Virus record (IMG/VR): IMGVR_UViG_3300041411_000160
Location: 1-61,421 of that record
Strand: one strand, 5' to 3'
Length of the DNA: 61,421 nucleotides
Origin: a virus
Below, one piece after another: positions 41,202 to 48,828 of this stretch (positions are counted from its first letter, which is position 1; each line of letters starts with the position of its first letter). The notes beneath the pieces are model-generated. The model was not told where the DNA came from and did not search any database. It saw only the letters and a program-made list of their open reading frames with translations. A program made the position numbers and the translations under genes.

Positions 41202-41230
41202 TTGACACATGCCGCGTGTGTCTTTAATAA
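41202..41230 (+). promoter_or_regulatory. Sigma70-type promoter with palindromic operator, rightward
   Basis: TTGACA (41202-41207), 17-bp spacer, TAATAA (41225-41230). The palindrome GACACATGCCGCGTGTGTC (8 of 9 pairs, one T-G) overlaps the -35 box and spacer. The 42987 promoter is identical here. Confidence 0.85.
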
Positions 41231-41279
41231 TTGAGGTCCAGCAGCACACCAAACAACGAAACGAAATAAGGAATTAACG

Positions 41280-41714
41280 ATGAAAACTAAAATCACCCGC
41301 CTGGCTCTCTCCTGGTCTACCTCTAAAGGCCGCGACACATACGGCTATAACATCTGCCGTCTGGATGACACCACCACCGGTGAGCGCTTTAAATGCATGG
41401 GCGGCGGTTACGACATGACCGGCACCGTTTTTGCTCAGTGGTTGTGTGCCAACTATCAGACCGCGCTGATGGGCCTTAAAGATCGTGCCAACTATCAGAT
41501 CCTCCTGTCAGGTCGCAAGACAGCAGACCGCGACGATGCGTTGTATGGCATGACCTATCACGAAGCGGACCAGCGGATCCACATCGACGGCGCTTGCGGT
41601 CTGGATTGTGTGTTACGCATCGCCGCCGAAATCGGTTTAGAGGTTGAGCGCGATTACATCGCTAAAGGTCGCCGCCGTGGTGAAACGGTTGGTTGGTATG
41701 TGTCTGAAGCCTGA
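41280..41714 (+). CDS. Conserved hypothetical early protein
   Basis: 144 residues, starting MKTKITRLALSWSTSKGRDT. Contains the distinctive strings CMGGGYDMTGTVFAQWL and HIDGACGLDCVLRIAAEIGL, which I associate with a widespread uncharacterised phage family. ATG 41280 follows AAGGAATTAACG. First gene after the rightward promoter. Function unknown. Confidence 0.72.
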   Translation: MKTKITRLALSWSTSKGRDTYGYNICRLDDTTTGERFKCMGGGYDMTGTVFAQWLCANYQTALMGLKDRANYQILLSGRKTADRDDALYGMTYHEADQRIHIDGACGLDCVLRIAAEIGLEVERDYIAKGRRRGETVGWYVSEA

Positions 41715-41729
41715 TAGCCCTTAATCCTG

Positions 41730-41748
41730 CCGGTCTGCGGACCGGTTT
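41730..41748 (+). terminator. Probable intrinsic terminator
   Basis: Stem CCGGTC/GACCGG with loop TGCG followed by TTTAATT. The T run is short, so some read-through to the next gene is likely. Confidence 0.6.
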
Positions 41749-41787
41749 AATTAAGTGTTATCCCATTCAATCAAGCGAGGCAATATT

Positions 41788-42444
41788 ATGGAAAAGTCAT
41801 TCAACGAAGTTTTCTCTTTTAAGGGTATTTACGTTTCAATCCTGCACATCCTGGACACCGAAAAGGCGTTTGCTCTGGCGACCGCAGACAGCGCTTACTA
41901 TGTCCACCTGGCGCAGCGTCGCGACTCTATGATTGTGCGTCTGGTCGCGCTGGGCGGCGAGTGGTCGGATGTTGAAGAAGCGCTGAAGGATCACGGCTGG
42001 GATGATGTGCCGGGCTTTATCGACTTCTGTCAGGCTGCGCACGATGCCGGTTATGAGGTTATCCATTTCGATACTGATTGCGACCTGGTCCCTGGTGCAG
42101 CATGGCGCGACGTCGATCAGGAGATCACCTTAACGCCGGTCGAATTGCGGGTTGATGTCCAGAACTTTTATGAGCTGGACGATGAGCAGCGCGCATTTGC
42201 TATCAGTGAGTTTTCACAGCAGGAAGAAGCAGAAGACGGTGAGGATATTCAGGATGATCTGTTTGTCCAGGTTGAAGGCCGTCTCTATAACCTGTCATCG
42301 GAAGTGATGCGTGATCCACGCCTCACGGCCATTTTTGATGACGCGGCGGCGGGTGTGTACGGTGAGAATGCGTTTTCATGTCTGGGCTTCGTGGTATCAG
42401 ATGACGATGGTTATTACGCTGATGTGTATCGCATCACAGCATAA
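41788..42444 (+). CDS. Hypothetical acidic early protein
   Basis: 218 residues from ATG 41788; the upstream ATG at 41755 lacks a good site. Strongly acidic in the middle (EFSQQEEAEDGEDIQDDLFV). N-terminal alpha/beta part with ALGGEWSDVEEALKDHGWDD. High negative charge would suit a DNA-mimic inhibitor, but this is only a guess from composition. Confidence 0.68.
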   Translation: MEKSFNEVFSFKGIYVSILHILDTEKAFALATADSAYYVHLAQRRDSMIVRLVALGGEWSDVEEALKDHGWDDVPGFIDFCQAAHDAGYEVIHFDTDCDLVPGAAWRDVDQEITLTPVELRVDVQNFYELDDEQRAFAISEFSQQEEAEDGEDIQDDLFVQVEGRLYNLSSEVMRDPRLTAIFDDAAAGVYGENAFSCLGFVVSDDDGYYADVYRITA

Positions 42445-42453
42445 GGGGTCACT

Positions 42454-42657
42454 ATGAATGCCCAGGCACAACGCGGAGCAGTGAAATTTTTCCTCTGCTT
42501 CTTGATACTGATATTTATCGGCATCGCGATCGCGGCGGTATGGCCCGCCGGATTCTTCAAACCGATGTTATTTGTTGCAGCAGGTGGAACATGCATCGCG
42601 CTGTTATGGCCTTCACAGGCTGAAGGTAACGCACTCATCAAAGGTGACTCGAAATGA
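42454..42657 (+). CDS. Small two-helix membrane protein
   Basis: 67 residues with two hydrophobic segments, FFLCFLILIFIGIAIAAVWP (12-31) and FKPMLFVAAGGTCIALLWP (35-53). ATG 42454 follows AAGGGGTCACT; it overlaps the next gene by 4 bp. Function unknown. Confidence 0.65.
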   Translation: MNAQAQRGAVKFFLCFLILIFIGIAIAAVWPAGFFKPMLFVAAGGTCIALLWPSQAEGNALIKGDSK

Positions 42658-42953
42658 CAGACCGTAACTCTACTGAGCAGAAGGAATTTGCAGAGCGTGC
42701 CAGCCTGCCAGCACGCCAGGTTTTTCTTGCAAAGGTGATCACCGGCACGCTGGCGCAGAAGCTGCTGCTGGACGGTGTGAATGTGGCGGACCAGCTCGAG
42801 GCGTGTCGCCTGGCGTTTGAGTCATACCCGTTTATCACGCTGGCACCCGACTTTTACGACCAGCTGAGCCTGGCGGCGCAGGGCGGCGCGGAGGCCGTGG
42901 AGCAGCTAAACATTGTTTTCGAGTCAGGACACATCACCATTAAGGCCGCGTAA
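42654..42953 (+). CDS. Hypothetical helical protein
   Basis: 99 residues, starting MTDRNSTEQKEFAERASLPA. Helical, with QKLLLDGVNVADQLEACRLA. The segment resembles small phage proteins of unknown role that accompany others with similar Ala/Glu-rich ends. A terminator overlaps its stop. Confidence 0.65.
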   Translation: MTDRNSTEQKEFAERASLPARQVFLAKVITGTLAQKLLLDGVNVADQLEACRLAFESYPFITLAPDFYDQLSLAAQGGAEAVEQLNIVFESGHITIKAA

Positions 42954-42966
42954 GCGGTCTTTTTTC
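42944..42966 (+). terminator. Intrinsic terminator
   Basis: Stem GGCCGC/GCGGTC (one G-T pair), loop GTAA, then six T. It overlaps the stop codon of the preceding gene and isolates it from the next promoter at 42987. Confidence 0.8.
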
Positions 42967-42986
42967 GCTTAATTGAGATAAACTGT

Positions 42987-43015
42987 TTGACACATGCCGC
43001 GTGTGTCTTTAATAA
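42987..43015 (+). promoter_or_regulatory. Sigma70-type promoter with palindromic operator, rightward
   Basis: TTGACA (42987-42992), 17-bp spacer, TAATAA (43010-43015). Sequence and leader are nearly identical to 41201-41257, so the promoter with its leader looks duplicated. Confidence 0.85.
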
Positions 43016-43064
43016 TGGAGGTCCAGCAACACCCCAGACAACAGACAGACAAGCGAGGCACCAA

Positions 43065-43883
43065 ATGGAAATTTTCGAAATCAACGAAGCACTGCGCATC
43101 AAGCTGGACTCAGTCCAGGCTAAACCTAATTTCGTTATCTCTCATTTCCCTAACTTCAACGGTGACCTGATTGTCATCCGTGATGCAGAGGGTACGCTGA
43201 TGTGGCGCTCCCACGCTTTCGAAACCGATTTCCTGTTTGAGCTGGATAAAGCGCTGGACTACTACGCCACGCCTAAAGCAGCCGCAGAGATCGCAGAAGC
43301 AGCCGCCACCCGTCGCGCTTCTCAGCTGCGCCTCGAGGCTCTTTTCTTCCAGCAGGGTTTTGATGATTTCGACCTGGTCGCAAGCGGTCAATTTACCCGC
43401 GCTGAAGTTGAAGCAGAGATCGCCGCGATCACGCCAGCCGATAAAGCTGCGGATGCCGCCAAAATGTTAGAGGCCGTCCGCCTGCACATCGTGACCGCGC
43501 ACACCATGCGCACTAACGGCGCTTCAGTGTCAGACGCCATGATCTACACCTCAGGCATGTGTGAGACGCTGCTTAGCTCTCCATTCGAGCTGGACGGCTT
43601 CGCTAAAGCCCTGGCGCACATGTTTAACACGCCTAACACCTGCGAGCTGTTCCTTGCCGCTCTCAGCTATGACGGCGACGCGTGGGTATTCGACACCCGC
43701 CGGATGCAGGTCAAAACAAACGCCGGTGTAACCTACATCGCGCCAGCCTGGTCGGTCCGCTTATTCCCTGGTCTCGAGCGCTGCGCTGCTTATTGGGACA
43801 TGCGCGACGGCCTGATCCGTAATGAGCAGTTTTACAAAACCCTTAACGCGGACACCATTAAGGCAATCGACTATGTGGGCTGA
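43065..43883 (+). CDS. Hypothetical early protein
   Basis: 272 residues from ATG 43065 (MEIFEINEALRIKLDSVQAK); the longer frame from 42987 starts inside the promoter. The middle is Ala/Glu-rich helix (AAAEIAEAAATRRASQLRLE); the C-terminal part is mixed with YIAPAWSVRLFPGLERCAAY. No family recognised. Confidence 0.68.
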   Translation: MEIFEINEALRIKLDSVQAKPNFVISHFPNFNGDLIVIRDAEGTLMWRSHAFETDFLFELDKALDYYATPKAAAEIAEAAATRRASQLRLEALFFQQGFDDFDLVASGQFTRAEVEAEIAAITPADKAADAAKMLEAVRLHIVTAHTMRTNGASVSDAMIYTSGMCETLLSSPFELDGFAKALAHMFNTPNTCELFLAALSYDGDAWVFDTRRMQVKTNAGVTYIAPAWSVRLFPGLERCAAYWDMRDGLIRNEQFYKTLNADTIKAIDYVG

Positions 43884-43992
43884 TATCTGCGAAGTGGTGT
43901 GCATCATGGCGCCGTCATTCTCAATCGTCGTGATGTTCGGGATCCTCCTGTCTATCGCTGTTATTTATTTTGATTCTTATAAAGGGGCTTAA
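43873..43992 (+). CDS. 39-residue membrane peptide
   Basis: Short gene overlapping the preceding stop: MWADICEVVCIMAPSFSIVV, then a hydrophobic stretch to YFDSYKGA. Single transmembrane helix. The start overlaps the upstream gene by 11 bp and the stop lies 1 bp before the next ATG, fitting the compact operon. Its stop region supplies the Shine-Dalgarno AAGGGG for the next gene. Confidence 0.5.
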   Translation: MWADICEVVCIMAPSFSIVVMFGILLSIAVIYFDSYKGA

Positions 43993-43993
43993 G

Positions 43994-44281
43994 ATGATTA
44001 TCGGACTCGTTTTAACCATCTGCACCGTGCTGAGCGGCGGTCTCGAGGACTGCGACTCACAGAATTACGTTTTAGAGACCTATCCGGGCGCGACAACGCC
44101 AGCCCTGCAAGCCTGCACCGATGAGATGCTTGCCAACCGCCAGACCCGTGACGACCGCTATTTGTCGTGCCAGTGGGTTAATGAGGCGCTGATCCAGAAA
44201 TCGCCGCACGGTGGTGACCTGAGCGTTAAGCAGCAGCTTGCAGAGCTGGAAGAGGCCGCACATCCGGAGGACTGGAAATGA
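43994..44281 (+). CDS. Small exported protein (DUF1482-like)
   Basis: 95 residues from ATG 43994, AAGGGG upstream. An N-terminal hydrophobic segment (MIIGLVLTICTVLSGG) is followed by a polar part with Cys at CDSQN, ACTDEM and SCQWV. This resembles DUF1482-type phage proteins of unknown role. It is probably periplasmic or membrane-tethered. Overlaps the next gene by 4 bp. Confidence 0.6.
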   Translation: MIIGLVLTICTVLSGGLEDCDSQNYVLETYPGATTPALQACTDEMLANRQTRDDRYLSCQWVNEALIQKSPHGGDLSVKQQLAELEEAAHPEDWK

Positions 44282-44538
44282 AACAGTTTACCGCACTGAT
44301 TAACGCCTCAGACGGCGAAGGCGTTGAATACCTTTTCGCGATCCATTTCGAAACCGATAAACCGGAGAACATGGCCGAAAGCGCGGTTTACGCATACGAT
44401 GATCTTTACGGTGAAGATGCCTATATGTCCTGGGGCGGTGAAATCGTCGCCTTTATCCCCGGTCATGTGCAGGTGCATACCTGGAATGCTACGCAAGGGA
44501 CTTTAGCAGGCGCGGCGGAGGAAGCATGGCGAGGGTAA
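44278..44538 (+). CDS. Hypothetical small acidic protein
   Basis: 86 residues, starting MKQFTALINASDGEGVEYLF. Acidic with aromatic-rich middle (YAYDDLYGEDAYMSWGGEIV). The ATGA start overlaps the upstream stop. Function unknown. Confidence 0.62.
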   Translation: MKQFTALINASDGEGVEYLFAIHFETDKPENMAESAVYAYDDLYGEDAYMSWGGEIVAFIPGHVQVHTWNATQGTLAGAAEEAWRG

Positions 44539-44603
44539 TCGGTCTCGGGCTGTACTGGCTCATAGTGATTGGCCTCGCATGGGCGGTCGTCACGCAACAA
44601 TGA
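44526..44603 (+). CDS. 25-residue membrane peptide
   Basis: MARVIGLGLYWLIVIGLAWA followed by VVTQQ: one hydrophobic helix with a basic N-terminus. ATG 44526 has GGAGGA directly upstream, and it overlaps the previous gene by 13 bp. Good initiation context and a terminator 13 bp after the stop support a real gene. Confidence 0.5.
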   Translation: MARVIGLGLYWLIVIGLAWAVVTQQ

Positions 44604-44615
44604 ATCACCTCTGAG

Positions 44616-44640
44616 AGGGTCGCTTATAGCGGCCCTTTTT
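44616..44640 (+). terminator. Intrinsic terminator ending the rightward early block
   Basis: Stem AGGGTCGC/GCGGCCCT (one T-G pair) with loop TTATA and five T. Confidence 0.8.
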
Positions 44641-45176
44641 ATTGCCTGTAATCCACTCTCACACATACCCCACATAATCCGCGATCCAGGACGAACCCCA
44701 AAAATCGGGGCCATCTGCACCACACATCCCACGTATATCAAAACAACATTATTCCACGCTCCCAGAAGGTGCCCTGCATAGGGGTGCTTAGACATAGATA
44801 TCATTTCACGTATGACACATGCCGCGTGTGTCGTGTGCAGGGGGTGCCAGGACAGGCCCGTATAACGTGCTCAGACATATAAACGGTGTGTATGAGGTGC
44901 CTGAGTGCAGGGTGCTGGGTGGGCGTGTCCTGCTATGTGGGTATGACATATGCAGGGTGTGTCATATAGGGGTGTGTGTGGGCATGGCATGTAATATGGG
45001 TGCATATAGGGGTGCGTGTGGTGTGGTTATGCGAGCTGTACGCTACCCAGACGGGGCGATCTATATGTAGGTAATGCATAGGTAGCGGGTCATGTGGCTG
45101 GGCTGCTCTGCGGGGCGCTGACGGGACTCCGGACAAAAAGCAAAAAGGTACTTCCCAGACCTCTCAGCGGGCCGGG
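44641..45176. other. Non-coding repeat-rich region left of cos
   Basis: About 535 bp with no convincing gene. It contains degenerate copies of the early-promoter palindrome (TGACACATGCCGCGTGTGTC at 44814-44833 and TGACATATGCAGGGTGTGTC at 44944-44963) and recurrent AGGGGTGC / GTGCAGGG words at about 44778, 44834, 44904 and 44954. Composition is G/T-rich. Possible roles are terminase or packaging signals near cos, or relic promoters. Confidence 0.55.
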
Positions 45177-45188
45177 GGTGCGCAGAGC
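45177..45188. other. Putative cos site (12-base cohesive end)
   Basis: The 12-mer GGTGCGCAGAGC lies in an imperfect dyad CGGGG(G)-TGCGCAGAG-CCCCG. From memory, Salmonella phage Chi has 12-base cohesive ends with this sequence; I cannot verify it here. The place fits: a 1.1-kb non-coding gap, with replication genes starting on one side and small early genes ending on the other. If right, virion DNA starts here, not at position 1 of this record. Confidence 0.7.
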
Positions 45189-45718
45189 CCCGATTGAGCG
45201 TTTTGTGGCGAATCCTCTATGGCTCCCCCTTGATGTTTCAATAACTTACCGATATCCAAGCATAGCTTAGGTATATCCGGATTTACTTTCGAAAATGCTT
45301 TATGGCCCCACAAGATTAACGTTTTCAATTACTTACCTCCCACTTTATGTTGGCGTGTCACCCTAATATCCGGTATGTCGCAGAAAGCCGAGCTAAGTGT
45401 GACAGCCCGCAAAGCCTTACCGCTACTGCCTTTCTACCTCTTTCTGTCACACTGTCACACTGTCACTCTATAAATATATGTATGTATGTAAATAAGGTCA
45501 CATATGCATTCTCATGTTACATGTTATTACGTGTATATAGCGAGTTTTGACGTTTAGTGTGACACCCCAAAAAACGTCAATTTCGTTTTGCGGATCATCG
45601 GGTTAGGTTGTCACGCTATGATGTGACACGGTAGTGCGACATGCATTTTCGATCAGGAACTTTTCGGCGAAACTGCATTTTAGCCCCGCATTGCGGATCC
45701 GCGCTGCACCCCAAAAAC
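45189..45718. other. Non-coding region right of cos with GTGTGACA repeats
   Basis: About 530 bp without a supported gene. The octamer TGTCACAC/GTGTGACA or close variants occur at 45355, 45397, 45445, 45453, 45461 (three in tandem), 45557, 45608, 45621 and 45634. An AT-rich stretch follows the tandem copies (45466-45490, TATAAATATATG). It may be a terminase binding region (cosB-like) or an origin served by the adjacent P4-like primase-helicase. Confidence 0.6.
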
Positions 45719-45740
45719 GAAAAACGGGCCCGAAGGCCCG
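45719..45740 (-). terminator. Intrinsic terminator of the primase-helicase unit
   Basis: Minus strand CGGGCC, loop TTCG, GGCCCG followed by a T run, 19 bp after the helicase stop. Confidence 0.8.
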
Positions 45741-45758
45741 AAGCAATTTTCGCGAAAA

Positions 45759-48377
45759 TCACTCCCAAGTGTCTGCGACATCCTTCGCAGCTACCGCGGA
45801 GATCTGGTTTTCAAGGTGTTCACGAACCGCGTCACCATCGACCGTATTTTTGTCCTTCATCCACTTCTCAGGGTTCTTCGCATACACCGTTCCACGCGCT
45901 CCATTTACCCTCGTTACGACACGACCCCGTCCAAGTTTGACATATCCCAGGTCTGCCAAACGGCTCGCAATAAAGCGGTCTGACGGACGCACTTCACGGG
46001 GTATGTGACTGGTCAGGAAGTAGCTGTGGATCAGCTCCGATGTCATGCCTCCGACCTCTTCAGAATCGATAGCCTCACGCACTGCAATACTGAAATCATC
46101 CTGCGCGTTATCGATCATGTCCTCACCCGCCTGCGTCAGCGGAGCGTGGCCACCAGCGTGGTCGAACGTGTCTGAATAGGTCCAGTCTTTGAACCAGAGG
46201 CGGATCTCCCCAGCATGTTTCGTGAACGCTTTCTCGAAGTCACGGAAGAAGTCCGGGTTATCGAAGAGGAACGCTGAGACCTGCTGCTTCGAACGGAAGA
46301 AGCTACGAACCATCAGGAAGCGGCGGTCGTTCTGGCTGATCGGCAGCGCGGCGATGTCGTTGGTGTACATCATCCAGCTGGCGGTGTTCACCTCTTCCAC
46401 GCCTTCCTTGTTCTTACGCTCGACGAATAACGTCTCATTGGTGATCGGCTCTTTAAGGGCGTTGACGACATCGAAGCGATGGCCAGCAACACTGATTTCC
46501 TCGATGACCTTTAAGATTGATCCGCCTTGCCAGCCAGTGAACGATTTGTGTATAACCTGGTTGTTCACGGTGCCGACGTTCTCCATGCCGAGCATGTACT
46601 GCATGAACTTCTTGATGATGGATTTGCCGGAACCCTGGCCACCCAGAATCATCAGGGCATAGGTCATGCGTTTGGTCGGGTTGTTGATCACCCACGCCAG
46701 CCAGTCCATGACGTGCTGAAATTCCACCGGGTCCGGGAACTGCGTTCTGAAAAAGTTGAGCACCACCTCAACTGCCGCCTTACCTTTCTTCGTCAGCTTT
46801 TCAGCCATCACAGGGATCGTGTGCGGCTTGAAAGTGTTGAGCCAGGTGTGACCGTTGTAATAGAAAAACTCTTCCCCCTCGATATTCCTGACAGGCTTCC
46901 AAAGGTGGTTCATGGCCCCATGGTGGCTCGGCAGGTACATCGCACCGTAAACAACCGGCACCGGCCGCAACGACGTTGCGTAGATTTCCGGCGTACAGCC
47001 CAGGTGCAACGTGTGCTGCGCATTCGCGTTATTGAAGGCGTGCGGCACCACCCGCGTCAGGTTCGTCTTATGCATGAAGCAGTTCTCGGTCTCCGCGAAC
47101 ACCCACGGCTGCACCCACTCAGGCGCTTCGAACTGCGTGTGGTCGACCGACAACGCCTGCTTCTTCGTTGAGGCCGGGATCTTCTTACCGGTTAAACGCT
47201 TATATTCGTCACACGCTTTTTCCACGGCGAAATCACGGATGGTTCCCCAGATTGGCGTCTCGCGGAGGCGTGCGGCAGCGGCATCCCATTCCTTCAGGTT
47301 GTCAGCTTGCTCGAATGCCGGAACAATCTTTTGCAGAACGTCCTCTTCCATCTGCACGTCTTCAATCTTGCGCTGGATGGATTTGATAGTGAACGCATGA
47401 CCGCCTGCACGGTTAAACGACCCCTGCTCCCACTTCGTTTCGAAGTAGTCCTCGTCATAGTTATCCGCACGGGATGACCATTCACGGGCGATCTCTTTGA
47501 ACTCGTCCGGCTCACGTTCCGCGTCTTTCAGTGCGGCCAGCACAGGGAACCACTCGCCGTAGTCCTCAGCTGGTGGCAGGTCGGCAATCAAATCTTCGAG
47601 TTCACCGACGGTACCCTGCCATTTCTCTTTGACGTCATCGGCGTCGACCCAATCATCTTCGTCGACTTCCAGGCCTTCGTCCGGACACTCTTCACCACTG
47701 ACCAGCGCGCCACGCGGCGGCGTCTCATTCGGTTTCTCGACAGTCCAGCCCTGCTCGGCGGCGTAACGGTTCATCTCGTCGACAATCTGCCGCGCCTGAT
47801 GAAGGGTGATCACCTCGAGGTCCATCGAAGCGTGCTGGTTCAGCGGGGTATCGACGCTGGTCCACTGGTACGGTTTTTTGGTACCGGGGTGGATCCCGTA
47901 CGCAACAAACTGCTGGCCGGCACCGAGAATTTCGACTGCCTGGCGCTGGCCCCATTCGTCCAGCCACGTCTTCGACTTCACTTTCGAGAACGGTTCGTCA
48001 GCGCGATACAGCAGCAGCACCTTAGGCGCTTTACCGACACGCGTCGGGGCGAAACCGACCAGGGATTCAATGAAGTTGCGCATGTGGCGGGCGGCATCTG
48101 CGTCCGGGCAGTCAACGTCGACAGCCGGGGTGTGCCATGTCCGGATCCCTACGCCACAACGGCGCAGACCGGCTTTGGCCAACCAGCTTTCGATGACGTC
48201 CCGATCGACGGGCATGTTGGCCCAGCCGCGGAACACCGGCGCTTTACCAGCTGCGGGGTGGAGCTCTCTTTCGTCACTGCCTTTTACCGGGACGGTCCAG
48301 TCCGGCGTGGTGATGGGTGTGATGGAATAGCCATTTTCGAACAGGTTGATGGCGTGAGTTCTGATATATTTCTTCAC
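45759..48377 (-). CDS. Primase-polymerase / helicase fusion (P4/D5-like)
   Basis: 872 residues from GTG 48377 with GGAGG upstream. The N-terminal prim-pol domain (about 1-190) has the metal motif VDVDCPD (Asp87, Asp89) and GIHPG with His163. Residues about 250-330 look like PriCT_2 (LPPAEDYGEWFPVLAALKDA). The C-terminal helicase domain has Walker A GGQGSGKS near 580 and the downstream NDRRFLMVRS segment of DUF5906/D5-like superfamily 3 helicases. It would prime and unwind at the phage origin. Transcribed opposite to the rest of the replication block. Confidence 0.88.
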   Translation of the reverse strand: MKKYIRTHAINLFENGYSITPITTPDWTVPVKGSDERELHPAAGKAPVFRGWANMPVDRDVIESWLAKAGLRRCGVGIRTWHTPAVDVDCPDADAARHMRNFIESLVGFAPTRVGKAPKVLLLYRADEPFSKVKSKTWLDEWGQRQAVEILGAGQQFVAYGIHPGTKKPYQWTSVDTPLNQHASMDLEVITLHQARQIVDEMNRYAAEQGWTVEKPNETPPRGALVSGEECPDEGLEVDEDDWVDADDVKEKWQGTVGELEDLIADLPPAEDYGEWFPVLAALKDAEREPDEFKEIAREWSSRADNYDEDYFETKWEQGSFNRAGGHAFTIKSIQRKIEDVQMEEDVLQKIVPAFEQADNLKEWDAAAARLRETPIWGTIRDFAVEKACDEYKRLTGKKIPASTKKQALSVDHTQFEAPEWVQPWVFAETENCFMHKTNLTRVVPHAFNNANAQHTLHLGCTPEIYATSLRPVPVVYGAMYLPSHHGAMNHLWKPVRNIEGEEFFYYNGHTWLNTFKPHTIPVMAEKLTKKGKAAVEVVLNFFRTQFPDPVEFQHVMDWLAWVINNPTKRMTYALMILGGQGSGKSIIKKFMQYMLGMENVGTVNNQVIHKSFTGWQGGSILKVIEEISVAGHRFDVVNALKEPITNETLFVERKNKEGVEEVNTASWMMYTNDIAALPISQNDRRFLMVRSFFRSKQQVSAFLFDNPDFFRDFEKAFTKHAGEIRLWFKDWTYSDTFDHAGGHAPLTQAGEDMIDNAQDDFSIAVREAIDSEEVGGMTSELIHSYFLTSHIPREVRPSDRFIASRLADLGYVKLGRGRVVTRVNGARGTVYAKNPEKWMKDKNTVDGDAVREHLENQISAVAAKDVADTWE

Positions 48378-48655
48378 TCAATCACCTCCCCGTCTTCGTC
48401 GAGATTCATCAGGTCTGGCGCCATCAGCCAGGTGGCTTTTATACCGGAACCAGAAACTTTCTCCGAGAGCGACGTTGCAACACGGTAAGTCATCTGGCCC
48501 GCCACTTTCGCCTTCAGCAGCGTGCTGTAGTTGATGCGGGCGATTTTAGACAGGCGGTACAAAGAGCCATCCGGATGTGCGTAGACACTCATGATCTGAC
48601 ACATGTAGTCGAGCCGCATATATTTGTCGTTGCGTGCCCATTCCGGAAAGCGCAT
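48374..48655 (-). CDS. Small HTH-like DNA-binding protein
   Basis: 93 residues from ATG 48655 with GAGG upstream; a TTG at 48670 is less likely. The segment LYRLSKIARINYSTLLKAKV fits a helix-turn-helix of the Cro/XRE or YdaS type. It overlaps the primase-helicase start by 4 bp, so the two are co-translated. The tandem TGTCACAC repeats 56 bp upstream (48711-48726) are a possible binding site. It may regulate its own operon or help replication start. Confidence 0.6.
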   Translation of the reverse strand: MRFPEWARNDKYMRLDYMCQIMSVYAHPDGSLYRLSKIARINYSTLLKAKVAGQMTYRVATSLSEKVSGSGIKATWLMAPDLMNLDEDGEVIE

Positions 48656-48710
48656 ATTTTCGTTCCTCAAAAGTCGTCCCTACGCAAGCGCGCAGAGAAC
48701 GCCATCTTAC

Positions 48711-48726
48711 TGTCACACTGTCACAC
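48711..48726. repeat. Two tandem TGTCACAC octamers upstream of the primase unit
   Basis: Exact tandem pair, the same octamer as the tandem triplet at 45445-45468 beyond the other end of the unit. A looser GAGTCACAAA is at 48741. Likely binding sites for a protein encoded in this unit. Confidence 0.65.
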
Positions 48727-48828
48727 TATGCAAGGGGGTTGAGTCACAAAACTTATCTGGGTACCGCACCGGGGGTGTGTCCGGAAGACAAAGGATTATC
48801 GTAGAGAGATAAAAATATTTTCGAAAAG

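Noticed and set aside
40732-41208. 158-codon minus-strand open frame across the iteron region
   Set aside because: Its repeated GTSETL/VLQK strings are simply the iteron DNA read in shifting frames. No Shine-Dalgarno, and it would run through the divergent promoter.
44819-45136. Open frames on both strands in the cos-left region (83 and 67 codons)
   Set aside because: Low-complexity GTGTGT-rich sequence, Cys/Val/Gly-biased products, no ribosome binding sites, and overlap with operator-like repeats.
44641-45718. CRISPR array or tRNA genes in the long non-coding region
   Set aside because: The repeats are short, irregularly spaced and not separated by unique spacers of constant size. No cloverleaf with CCA-end or T-loop GTTCGA pattern was found.
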